Source: Bacteroidales bacterium
Lineage (GTDB): Bacteria > Bacteroidota > Bacteroidia > Bacteroidales > UBA932
NCBI GenBank assembly: GCA_017428245.1
Contig: JAFRRF010000014.1
Location: 1 to 34,778, forward strand
Direction of reading: 5' to 3'
Length of the DNA: 34,778 nucleotides
Notes under the pieces: generated by a model
The model's database searches: none
What the model was told of the DNA's origin: nothing
What the model saw: only the letters and a program-made list of their open reading frames with translations
Part shown: positions 7,589-14,551 of the stretch, piece after piece
How the letters are laid out: the number at the start of each line of letters is the position of its first letter
Numbering within the stretch: position 1 is the first letter of the stretch
Program-made: the position numbers and the translations under genes

Positions 7589-8524
7589 ATGCGGAAGACT
7601 TATCACATCTCCCTTTCCTCTCACAACGAGGTAATGTTCCGAAACAAAGCCGACCTGATCCGCGGCTTCAACTGCCTGGCTCTGGCCATTTTGGAAACCG
7701 ACTCCCGGCTGCTGGCCGACGGCTTCACCACCACCCATCTCCATCATCTGGCGCAGACGGATGCGCCAGTCGAAGTAATGAGGCGCTACCGCCTGGCTTA
7801 TACCCGTTATTTCAATGCCCGGCACAAACGGTCAGGAAGGATGGCGGAGAAATTCTGTTTCAAACTGCCGGTAGAAGGTTTCCATCATACTATGGCGGCA
7901 CTCAATTATGTAAACCGTCAGGGGCTCCATCACGGCCTTGCCCCAACGCCGTTCGGATACTCTTACTGCTCAGCCAAAACTTTTTTCTCCAAGCAGTTGG
8001 GAAGGGATCAACCTTCCGCCCTTATGCCCGATTCGCAGCGCTACAAGTATCTACCCCACGGCAACGCGATTCCTTCCTCTTATCGGATGGACACTTCCGG
8101 TCTCCTGCTCAGGGAAGACATTCTCGACGTCGCGCTGGTCGAATCCTACTATATCACGCCGCGGAACTATCTGTATCAGATGAACAGGCTCGGCGATGAA
8201 ATGTTGCTGAAAGAACAGCGGGACGAAGAATCTTCCTCACCGCTCATCACGCTGGAACTCATCGAGCAGGGAACGCCGGATATGGACATAAACCAACTTC
8301 TCCAAAATGAAAAGGGGAAGTTCGATCCCACCCTGATTTCCGATCTGGAATTGTGCGCACTGATCGATGAGACCTGCCTGCCGCAGTATTGCAATGGCGT
8401 CACCATATACGAGTCATCCCTGAGCCAGCGCAAATACCTGTATGACCTGATCCGGCGAAATCTTTGGCGGGCCCGACACAAAAGAACGTATGAAGCGCAA
8501 CTGCGCCGCTGCCTTTGCCTGTAA
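7589..8524 (+). CDS. Y1/HUH transposase-like protein, RAYT type, with long C-terminal extension
   Basis: The 311-aa protein has an N-terminal domain (about residues 1-135) that follows the REP-associated/IS200-like Y1 transposase plan. It opens with YHISLSSHNEVMFRNKAD, then has LLADGFTTTHLHHL with the HUH pair His50-Leu-His52. RYFNARHKRSGRM follows, then the helix AALNYVNRQGLHHGL in place of the usual YIxxNPxxAGL, with Tyr107 the likely nucleophile, and finally FGYSYCSAKTFF in place of 'Y.wSS...'. Residues 136-311 form an extension I do not recognise, with a basic, helical C terminus (RRNLWRARHKRTYEAQLRRCL) that could bind DNA. Its composition is visibly less GC-rich than the neighbouring housekeeping genes, suggesting transfer. 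The 116-bp doublets on both sides support a RAYT function. The ATG at 7589 is chosen over ATG 7584, which is out of frame. A domesticated or inactive role cannot be excluded. Confidence 0.8.
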   Translation: MRKTYHISLSSHNEVMFRNKADLIRGFNCLALAILETDSRLLADGFTTTHLHHLAQTDAPVEVMRRYRLAYTRYFNARHKRSGRMAEKFCFKLPVEGFHHTMAALNYVNRQGLHHGLAPTPFGYSYCSAKTFFSKQLGRDQPSALMPDSQRYKYLPHGNAIPSSYRMDTSGLLLREDILDVALVESYYITPRNYLYQMNRLGDEMLLKEQRDEESSSPLITLELIEQGTPDMDINQLLQNEKGKFDPTLISDLELCALIDETCLPQYCNGVTIYESSLSQRKYLYDLIRRNLWRARHKRTYEAQLRRCLCL

Positions 8525-8554
8525 CTGCCGATCCACCTTCTGCGCTACCTTACT

Positions 8555-8670
8555 GGACGCTCGGTAGATGTACATGCCATTTCGTAGATTGAGCGTCCAC
8601 GATTGCCAGCGCTTCGCTCCTTATCCGGACGCTCAATCCAAAAGACAGATAAACGATGGACAGAGCGTCC
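8555..8670. repeat. Downstream 116-bp REPIN-like doublet (44-bp elements R3 and R4)
   Basis: R3 (8555-8598) and R4 (8627-8670) both begin GGACGCTC and end GAGCGTCC and are separated by 28 bp, the same geometry as the upstream doublet. R4 reversed matches R1 at 35 of 44 positions; R3 read forward matches R1 at 30 of 44. Orientation along the sequence is therefore R1 forward, R2 reverse, gene, R3 forward, R4 reverse. R4 shares the inner TCCA/TGGA pair (positions 11-14 and 31-34) with R1. The doublet begins 31 nt after the transposase stop and ends 38 bp before the promoter box of the next gene. Confidence 0.85.
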
Positions 8671-8708
8671 AACGGAACAGAACCGGACCAGATTGGATTT
8701 TCTTTCTA

Positions 8709-8716
8709 TATCTTTG
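8709..8716 (+). promoter_or_regulatory. Putative -7 box (TATCTTTG) for the S51-ATP-grasp gene
   Basis: TATCTTTG matches TAnnTTTG and ends 9 nt before the ATG at 8726, giving a predicted leader of about 6 nt. It helps decide the start codon, since upstream in-frame codons would run through repeat R4 and the promoter. Confidence 0.55.
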
Positions 8717-8725
8717 CGTCCTGTT

Positions 8726-10651
8726 ATGACACTCTTTCTGACAGGCAGCCCCACCCGCTACGGGGAAGACCGTTTCACGGAAGACAACGGCTTCCGTGCC
8801 GAGGTCCTTTCCGCCCTGCACGCCGTCACGAAGGGCCGCAGGGACCCGCGCGTGCTGCTGGTAAGCGCCGCCCCCGACGATCCGGGTTTTACAAAGTCTG
8901 TGGAAGAAGGAATGGGACTGTGCATCCACCGCTCCGGCATCAAGACCTCCGAAATCGTGATGCTCGACCGGCACAATGTCGATCGGGCGGCCGAACTGGT
9001 GCGCAAGGCCGACTGGATCGTCCTGTGCGGAGGCCATGCCCCCACCCAGAACCGCTTCCTGCACGAGATCGGAATGCGCGCCCTCCTGCAGGACTTTCCC
9101 GGCGTGGTAATGGGCTGCAGCGCCGGGTCGATGAACTGCGCAGAAAGGGTATATGCCCACCCGGAACTTCCAGGAGAGGCCGTCGGGCCGCAGCACAAAC
9201 GCTGGCTCAAGGGTCTGGGGCTGACCGGTATCAATATCATTCCCCACTGGGAGCAGGTGCGGGAGGCCCGGGTTGACGGCCTGCGCCTGATCGAAGACGT
9301 GGCCTTCCCCGACAGTTGGAGCCGTCCCTTCTACACATTCCGCGACGGCGGATACATCAAGGTGCAGGACGGCCGCAGCGAACTCCGCGGTGAAGCCTGG
9401 AAGATATCGCGGGGCGAAATGCACCGCATCTGTGACGAAAACAAATCTTATCCGTTTATGAACCTGGTATTCATTTCCCCACATTTCCCGCAGACCTACT
9501 GGCAGTTCTGCGCCGGCGCCCGACGCAACGGCGTAAATGTCCTGGGCATTGCGGACACCAACTACGAGAACCTGTCCCGGGAGCTCCGCCAACAACTCAC
9601 GGATTATTATAAGGTGAACGATCTGGAAGACTACGACGAAGTGTACCGCGCCGTGGCCTGGTTCGCCCACAAATATGGCAAGATCGACTGGATCGAATCG
9701 AACAACGAATACTGGCTGGAACAGGATGCCCGGCTGCGGAGCGATTTCAACGTGACCACCGGCATACGCAGCGACAGGGTCTCCGCCATCCGGAACAAAT
9801 CGGAGATGAAGAAGTATTATGCGCTGGGAGGCATCCCGACCGCACGGCAGATCAAGGGATCCGAAGGCAAGAAGGCTATCCGCGCCTTCGTGGCGAAGAC
9901 CGGCTACCCGGTCATCGCCAAGCCCGACAGCGGGATGGGCGCCTCCGGCACGTTCAAGATCCAAAGCGATGCCGAACTGGAGGCCTGGCTCGAAGCGCAT
10001 CCGAATTACGGGCGATTCGTCATCGAAGAGTTCATCACCGGCCTGCTCGTGAGCTACGACGCCATCTACAACTCCCGGATGGAACCGCTATTCGAGAACA
10101 ATTCCGTGTTCCCCACACCCGTGATGGAGGTCGTCCACGACAATCTCGACATCTGCTACTGGATCAACAAGACGGTCCCGGCGAAACTCGCCGCCATCGG
10201 ACGGCGCACCGTCAGGGCTTTCGGCACGCCGCGCCGCTTCGTGCACCTGGAGTTCTTCCAGCTGGACCGCGACCGCGAAGGACTTGGCAAGAAGGGAGAT
10301 TATGTGGGTCTGGAGGTGAATATGAGGCCTCCGGGCGGCTATACGCCCGATATGATGAATTACGCCCACTCCACCGATGTCTTCCAGATCTGGGCCGATA
10401 TGGTCGCCTTCGACGAACGCCGCAAACCGGAAGGAGAGGCGTTCTACTGCGCCTATGCGTCCCGCCGCGACGGACGTGCCTACGCCCACAGCCATCAGGA
10501 CATCCTGGACAGTTACAGCGCTGCCCTCTGTTTCCAGGGCCGTGTTCCCGACGCCCTCTCCGACGACCTGGGCAATCAGTGCTATCTGGCCCGTTTCAAA
10601 GAAAAGAAGGATCTCGAACCTTTCTTCCGTTTCGTCACGGAACGGAGATAG
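8726..10651 (+). CDS. Fused S51-type peptidase (cyanophycinase/PepE fold) and ATP-grasp ligase-like enzyme
   Basis: The 641-aa protein has two domains. Residues 1-230 resemble peptidase family S51 (PepE/cyanophycinase), with LFLTGSPTRYG at the N terminus, VLCGGHAPTQNRFLHEIG, the nucleophile elbow GCSAGS (Ser132) and a candidate catalytic His174 in NIIPHW. From Met245 (MNLVFISPHFPQTYW) to the end is an ATP-grasp enzyme. It contains YGKIDWIESNNEYWLEQDARLR, GYPVIAKPDSGMGASGTFKI (the ATP-binding Lys/glycine loop), FVIEEFITG and the metal-binding GLEVNMRPPGGYTPDMMN. ATP-grasp proteins of this type are often annotated as carboxylate-amine ligases; the substrate is unknown. The start ATG at 8726 is set by the promoter box and the S51 N terminus, although the frame stays open upstream to 8603. 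The two halves may also exist as separate genes in relatives. A strong terminator follows. Confidence 0.85.
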   Translation: MTLFLTGSPTRYGEDRFTEDNGFRAEVLSALHAVTKGRRDPRVLLVSAAPDDPGFTKSVEEGMGLCIHRSGIKTSEIVMLDRHNVDRAAELVRKADWIVLCGGHAPTQNRFLHEIGMRALLQDFPGVVMGCSAGSMNCAERVYAHPELPGEAVGPQHKRWLKGLGLTGINIIPHWEQVREARVDGLRLIEDVAFPDSWSRPFYTFRDGGYIKVQDGRSELRGEAWKISRGEMHRICDENKSYPFMNLVFISPHFPQTYWQFCAGARRNGVNVLGIADTNYENLSRELRQQLTDYYKVNDLEDYDEVYRAVAWFAHKYGKIDWIESNNEYWLEQDARLRSDFNVTTGIRSDRVSAIRNKSEMKKYYALGGIPTARQIKGSEGKKAIRAFVAKTGYPVIAKPDSGMGASGTFKIQSDAELEAWLEAHPNYGRFVIEEFITGLLVSYDAIYNSRMEPLFENNSVFPTPVMEVVHDNLDICYWINKTVPAKLAAIGRRTVRAFGTPRRFVHLEFFQLDRDREGLGKKGDYVGLEVNMRPPGGYTPDMMNYAHSTDVFQIWADMVAFDERRKPEGEAFYCAYASRRDGRAYAHSHQDILDSYSAALCFQGRVPDALSDDLGNQCYLARFKEKKDLEPFFRFVTERR

Positions 10652-10675
10652 ACACCCGGCCAAGCCGGAAATGAC
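10651..10675 (-). repeat. REP-like hairpin (GTCATTTCCGGCTTGGCC...)
   Basis: Read on the minus strand this 25-bp block matches the copy at 27540-27564 (+) at 21 of 25 positions and can fold as CCGGCTTGGCCGG. It begins at the last base of the S51-ATP-grasp stop codon and abuts the terminator hairpin. Confidence 0.6.
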
Positions 10676-10711
10676 AAAAAGCCGTCCGAATGGATTCGGG
10701 CGGCTTTTTTT
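10676..10711 (+). terminator. Rho-independent terminator after the S51-ATP-grasp gene
   Basis: An 11-bp stem, GCCGTCCGAAT (10681-10691) with ATTCGGGCGGC (10694-10704) including one G-U pair, is closed by a GG loop and followed by seven T residues. An A5 run precedes it, so weak activity on the other strand is possible. It insulates the dcw operon promoter from upstream transcription. Confidence 0.9.
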
Positions 10712-10730
10712 GTGTTGATAAAATTGTTGG

Positions 10731-10770
10731 TGGAAAATTTTGGAAAGAATTGTAAGAAAGTGGAAAAATT
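10731..10770 (+). promoter_or_regulatory. Four-unit 10-bp repeat array, putative MraZ operator
   Basis: TGGAAA begins at 10731, 10741 and 10761, with a degenerate TGTAAG at 10751, so the units repeat every 10 bp on one helical face. The array ends 4 bp before the -7 box of mraZ. MraZ is known in other bacteria to bind TGGG-type direct repeats at 10-bp spacing in its own promoter. The geometry fits; the core here is TGGAA rather than TGGGA. Confidence 0.65.
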
Positions 10771-10774
10771 TTTA

Positions 10775-10782
10775 TACCTTTG
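10775..10782 (+). promoter_or_regulatory. dcw operon promoter -7 box (TACCTTTG)
   Basis: TACCTTTG matches TAnnTTTG exactly, with a TTG at 10750-10752 at a plausible -33 distance. The predicted leader to the mraZ ATG (10816) is about 30 nt. The -33 region lies inside the TGGAAA array, which suits repression by MraZ. Confidence 0.75.
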
Positions 10783-10815
10783 TCCCCACACATCACTAAA
10801 CGCATATAGAATTTG

Positions 10816-11262
10816 ATGGCGAAGTTTATCGGTTGCTACAAAGCAAAGCTAGACGACAAGGGAAGACTCATCTTCCCTTCCGCCTTCAAATCCAGTATGG
10901 GCGAGGGCGCAAGCCTTCGCTTCGTAGTCAAAAAGTCTCTCTTCGCAGAGTGCCTCGAAATGTATGCCTTCGACCAGTGGGAAAAGGATTCCGAAGCGGT
11001 CAGAAGCCGGCTGAACTTCTTCAACAAGGAGCACGCCGCCTTCTGGCGGGAATACATGAGAGGCACTGCGGACGTAGAGCCTGACGGAAAGTTGGGGCGG
11101 ATGACGATTCCCAAGGCCCTCCTCGAGCAGGCGGGCATCGGCAAGGAAGTCGTATTCGCGGGCAACAACCATCTGATCGAGATCTGGGACAAGGAGAAGT
11201 ACGAAGCCCGGGCGATGGACAGCGATGCGTTCGTTTCCCTGGCCGAAAAGATCCTCGGTTAG
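10816..11262 (+). CDS. mraZ: Transcriptional regulator MraZ
   Basis: The 148-aa protein carries two SpoVT/AbrB-like MraZ domains. The N-terminal copy includes FIGCYKAKLDDKGRLIFPSAFK (DDKGRLxxP) and the C-terminal copy includes ADVEPDGKLGRMTIPKALLEQAGIGKEVVFAGNNHLIEIW (D.KLGR...P). MraZ forms a ring oligomer that binds repeats upstream of its own gene and represses the dcw operon; the 10731-10770 array is the likely target here. The ATG at 10816 is preferred over the adjacent TTG at 10813. It is the first gene of the cluster, and rsmH starts 16 nt after its stop. Confidence 0.96.
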   Translation: MAKFIGCYKAKLDDKGRLIFPSAFKSSMGEGASLRFVVKKSLFAECLEMYAFDQWEKDSEAVRSRLNFFNKEHAAFWREYMRGTADVEPDGKLGRMTIPKALLEQAGIGKEVVFAGNNHLIEIWDKEKYEARAMDSDAFVSLAEKILG

Positions 11263-11278
11263 CGGGAGGATACCTGCC

Positions 11279-12148
11279 ATGTCTGCTTACCACACTCCCG
11301 TCCTGCTCCACGAGAGCATTGCGGCGCTTGCGATACGCGGGGACGGAGTTTATGTCGATGCAACCTTCGGTGGCGGCGGCCATAGCCGGGAGATTCTCGG
11401 GTGCCTGGGGCCGAAAGGCCGCCTGATCGTTTTCGACAAAGATGAGGAGGCCCTCGCAAATGCACCCGATGACGGGAGACTGACGGTTGTGCACGGCGAT
11501 TTCAGGTTCGTACACAACTTTGCCCGTTACCATGGCTGTGAAGCCGTGGACGGGATCCTGGCGGATCTGGGAGTTTCCTCCCACCAGTTCGACACCGAAG
11601 AAAGGGGGTTCTCCTTCCGCTTCGGGAACGCACCGCTGGATATGCGGATGAATTCGCGCGCAGGACTGTGCGCGGCCGATATAGTAAATAGTTATAGTGG
11701 GGAAGATCTGGAACGGATCTTCCGTCTGTACGGCGAAGTGGAAGGAAGCAGGAGGGTGGCCGAACTGATTGTCTCGAGCCGGGAGAGAGCGCCGTTGAAG
11801 ACCACGGAAGATTTAGGCAGGGCGATAGCTTCTGTTCTGCCTAAATTTTTGGAGCATAAGTATTTGGCAAAAATATACCAGGCGTTGAGGATTGAAGTCA
11901 ATGGCGAGATGACTTCCCTCGAACGGTTTATGAAAGGAGCCATACGTGCACTCGGGCAAGGAGGCAGGCTGGCTGTCATAACGTACCATTCGCTGGAGGA
12001 CCGCATCGTCAAGAATGCAATCAGGGACGCTTGTCAGGATAAGTTGCTGACGCGTGTGAACAAGAAACCGATTCTTCCTTCCGAGGAAGAAATTTCTTCA
12101 AATACGCGCGCGCGCAGCGCGAAACTGAGGGTTGCCGAGAAGCTGTAA
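11279..12148 (+). CDS. rsmH: 16S rRNA (cytosine1402-N4)-methyltransferase RsmH (MraW)
   Basis: The 289-aa protein starts MSAYHTPVLLHESI, the standard RsmH N terminus. It shows SAM motif I DATFGGGGHS (residues 27-36), LIVFDKDEEAL, GILADLGVSSHQFDTEERGFSFR with DMRMN, ALRIEVNGEM, and the C-terminal AVITYHSLEDRIVKN and TRARSAKLRVAEK. It N4-methylates C1402 of 16S rRNA in the P site. An in-frame ATG at 11225 would overlap mraZ and add non-conserved residues, so ATG 11279 is chosen. It has an unusually good Shine-Dalgarno, GGGAGGA (11264-11270), 8 nt upstream. The region is slightly more A/T-rich than the rest of the cluster. Confidence 0.97.
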   Translation: MSAYHTPVLLHESIAALAIRGDGVYVDATFGGGGHSREILGCLGPKGRLIVFDKDEEALANAPDDGRLTVVHGDFRFVHNFARYHGCEAVDGILADLGVSSHQFDTEERGFSFRFGNAPLDMRMNSRAGLCAADIVNSYSGEDLERIFRLYGEVEGSRRVAELIVSSRERAPLKTTEDLGRAIASVLPKFLEHKYLAKIYQALRIEVNGEMTSLERFMKGAIRALGQGGRLAVITYHSLEDRIVKNAIRDACQDKLLTRVNKKPILPSEEEISSNTRARSAKLRVAEKL

Positions 12149-12155
12149 GACGAGT

Positions 12156-12494
12156 ATGAGCGGGAAAATCAAACGTTTCGTGGACAAACTGGTCAGCTAC
12201 CTGAGCGGGGACAAGCTGATCGAGTGGGGTGTGGACCGCCAGCTCGGCTTCATCTTCTACATTTTCGTCATCGTATGTGTCACCATCGCCTGGAGCCTGC
12301 TGGTCGAGCAGAGCCTGGTCGAGGTGCAGCGCAACGAACGGCAGCTGCAGGAACTGCGGATCAGTTACCAGCAGCACACCCTCGACCTGGTCGGCATGAA
12401 CAACCGCACCAGGATTGACGGAATGTTGAAATCCAAGGCATCCACGCTGCACGCGCCCCTGACGCCGCCGCAACGGATCGTCCTCGAGAAATAG
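12156..12494 (+). CDS. ftsL: FtsL-like cell division protein (Bacteroidota type)
   Basis: The 112-aa bitopic protein has a short basic cytoplasmic N terminus, one TM helix at about residues 31-50 (GFIFYIFVIVCVTIAWSLLV) and a periplasmic coiled-coil-like stretch (EVQRNERQLQELRISYQQHTLDLVGM). This is the FtsL/FtsB topology. The primary sequence is not close to E. coli FtsL; identity rests on topology and on its fixed position between rsmH and ftsI. It is inferred to join FtsQ and FtsI/FtsW at the septum. The ATG at 12156 is used; the frame stays open 8 codons further upstream but overlaps rsmH. Confidence 0.85.
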   Translation: MSGKIKRFVDKLVSYLSGDKLIEWGVDRQLGFIFYIFVIVCVTIAWSLLVEQSLVEVQRNERQLQELRISYQQHTLDLVGMNNRTRIDGMLKSKASTLHAPLTPPQRIVLEK

Positions 12495-12499
12495 CCGGT

Positions 12500-14551
12500 A
12501 TGCAGGTCAATATCAGGAAAGTCGGCATCTTCTACATCCTGTTCGTGGGACTGGCGCTGCTCGCAGTCGGCCAGATCGTGAACCTGCAGTTCATCCACAA
12601 GCCGGGGCGGAGCTACTCCAAGAAAACCACCCGGGAAGACGTCCTCCCCTGCACCCGGGGCAGCATCCTGGCCGATGACGGCCGCTATCTGGCTTTCTCT
12701 ATCCCCGAATACCGGATGGGTATGGACTGCGTACAGCCCGACTCCGCCGTCTTCGCCCGGGGCATCGACTCCCTGGCCATCTGCCTGGCCAACTTCTATC
12801 AGGACAAGAAAGCCGCCCAGTACAAGAAAGAGATCGTCGACCGGCGCAAGGAAGGGCTCGAGGGCGGACGCCGCTTCATGTACCTCAACCGGCGCCTGCT
12901 GACCTACCAGGAGATGAAGGAAGTCTCGTCCTTCCCCATCCTGCGCGAAGGACGCGCCCACGGCGGCCGCAACGAGGAGAAAGTGGACCACAGGACCTAC
13001 CCTTACGGACGTCTCGGTTTCCGCACGCTCGGCTATATCAAGGAGCAGACCGACATCCCGACCATCGGCATCGAGGGCAGCTGCGACTCGATCCTGCGGG
13101 GCACCGACGGCATCCAGCCGATGCGCCTGACCGAAGGCCGCAACTGGATCGTGGACGCCGACCGTCCGACCATCGAGCCCATCGACGGCATCGACGTCCA
13201 GCTCACACTCGACATCGACCTGCAGGACATTGCCCAGAACGCCCTGCGGGCCGGCCTGGACCGGACCACCGAACTGCACGCCGGCACCGTGGTGGTGATG
13301 GACGTGGCCACCGGCGAGATCAAGGCGATGGTCAATCTGGAGAAAGACGGCAAAGGCGGCTTCGACGAGACCTACAACTATGCCATCGGCCGCAAAGGAG
13401 AACCGGGTTCCGTCTTCAAATGCGCGACGCTCACCACCCTGCTGGAAGACAAGAAAGTGACGCTCGAAACCGAAATCCCGGCTACCGTCACCTGGAACTA
13501 CGGCGGCGGCAAACCGTTCGTCGACCATTATCTCGACCGCTACTCCACCATCAGCGTGAAGCGCGGATTCGAAATCTCGTCCAACAACGTGTTCCGCATC
13601 CTGGCCGCCCGCCACTACGACAAGAACCCGAAGGAATTCCTCGACAAACTCACGAACCAGCGGCGCATCACGCACGATTTCCCGTTCGAACTGGGCGGCA
13701 TGGCCAAAGCCAACCTCAAGGACCCCGACGTCAAGACAGGACGGGCCGCCTGGAACATGAAGGACCTTCCGCAGATCGCAATGGGCTATACTGTCGAGAT
13801 CACGCCGCTCCATACGCTCAATTTCTACAACGCCATCGCCAACGAAGGCGTGATGATGCGGCCGCACCTGGTACGGAACTACCAGAAAGACGGCCAGATC
13901 ATCCGGAACTTCGAACCCGAGAAACTCGGCACGGTCTGCAGCAAGGAGACCGCACACGAGGTCTGGAGAGCGATGCGCGGGGTCGTGGAGTCGGAAGGCG
14001 GAACGGGCTACCGCGTGTTCAAGGGATGTCCGGTCAATGTGGCCGGCAAGACGGGCACCGCCCGAATCGTTTTCCCCGGATCCGGCCGCTACGAGGACCG
14101 GGCCGGACACAAGATGCACCAGGCCACCTTCGTCGGCTTCTTCCCGTACGAGTCGCCGAAGTATTCGATGATCGTGGTGGTCTACTCCGAACCCACCTTC
14201 GCCAACTTCTACGGAGCTACCTGGGGCGGTCCGGTGTTCCGCGAAGTGGTCGAGAAAGTATATGCAGCCTCCATCGACTGGCAGGATCCCCTGCCCCGCA
14301 CGGGAACAGTCCCCCAGCCCGACGGCTTTCTGTCCCTCCAGGGACAGGAAGATATTCATAAAGGACTGATTCCCAACGTAAAAGGAATGGGATTACGGGA
14401 AGCCGTCACACTGCTCGAACAGGCGGGTTTCCAAGTCGCTTTCGAAGGACACGGCATCGTGGAAAGCCAGTTCCCGGCACCCGGAGACACGCTTAAAGAA
14501 AAAAAGATCAACCTCAAGCTCAAAGAAAAATATACGGATGAAACTAAATAA
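12500..14551 (+). CDS. ftsI: Division-specific penicillin-binding protein FtsI (PBP3) with C-terminal PASTA domain
   Basis: The 683-aa class B PBP has an N-terminal TM helix (residues 9-28), a pedestal domain and a transpeptidase domain. The three active-site motifs are SVFK (Ser304-Lys307), SSN (360-362) and KTGT (517-520). A PASTA domain occupies about residues 625-675 (LIPNVKGMGLREAVTLLEQAGFQVAFEG). It cross-links septal peptidoglycan with FtsW. The PASTA tail is common in Bacteroidota FtsI and is absent from E. coli PBP3. It follows ftsL by 5 nt and overlaps murE by 14 nt, implying translational coupling. Confidence 0.96.
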   Translation: MQVNIRKVGIFYILFVGLALLAVGQIVNLQFIHKPGRSYSKKTTREDVLPCTRGSILADDGRYLAFSIPEYRMGMDCVQPDSAVFARGIDSLAICLANFYQDKKAAQYKKEIVDRRKEGLEGGRRFMYLNRRLLTYQEMKEVSSFPILREGRAHGGRNEEKVDHRTYPYGRLGFRTLGYIKEQTDIPTIGIEGSCDSILRGTDGIQPMRLTEGRNWIVDADRPTIEPIDGIDVQLTLDIDLQDIAQNALRAGLDRTTELHAGTVVVMDVATGEIKAMVNLEKDGKGGFDETYNYAIGRKGEPGSVFKCATLTTLLEDKKVTLETEIPATVTWNYGGGKPFVDHYLDRYSTISVKRGFEISSNNVFRILAARHYDKNPKEFLDKLTNQRRITHDFPFELGGMAKANLKDPDVKTGRAAWNMKDLPQIAMGYTVEITPLHTLNFYNAIANEGVMMRPHLVRNYQKDGQIIRNFEPEKLGTVCSKETAHEVWRAMRGVVESEGGTGYRVFKGCPVNVAGKTGTARIVFPGSGRYEDRAGHKMHQATFVGFFPYESPKYSMIVVVYSEPTFANFYGATWGGPVFREVVEKVYAASIDWQDPLPRTGTVPQPDGFLSLQGQEDIHKGLIPNVKGMGLREAVTLLEQAGFQVAFEGHGIVESQFPAPGDTLKEKKINLKLKEKYTDETK

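Larger units (their letters stand above)
7333..8670 (+). mobile_element. REPtron-like unit: RAYT-type transposase gene bracketed by two 116-bp inverted repeat pairs
   Basis: A single Y1/HUH transposase-like gene (7589-8524) sits between two composite repeats of identical size, 7333-7448 and 8555-8670. Each composite consists of a 44-bp element, a 28-bp spacer and a second 44-bp element in the opposite orientation. This matches the known arrangement of REP-associated tyrosine transposases (RAYTs), which are single-copy and flanked by REP doublets (REPIN/BIME). There are no IS-like long terminal repeats and no visible target-site duplication, so an ordinary IS200/IS605 element is less likely. 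Whether the repeats occur elsewhere in the genome cannot be seen from this window. Confidence 0.75.

Noticed and set aside
8603-8725. N-terminal extension of the S51-ATP-grasp protein
   Set aside because: The extension would be read from repeat R4 and the promoter box and has no family similarity. The S51 domain begins at ATG 8726.
12105-12123. Alternating CG tract at the end of rsmH, possible Z-DNA or regulatory site
   Set aside because: It encodes the conserved NTRARSAKLR line of RsmH, which explains the bases.
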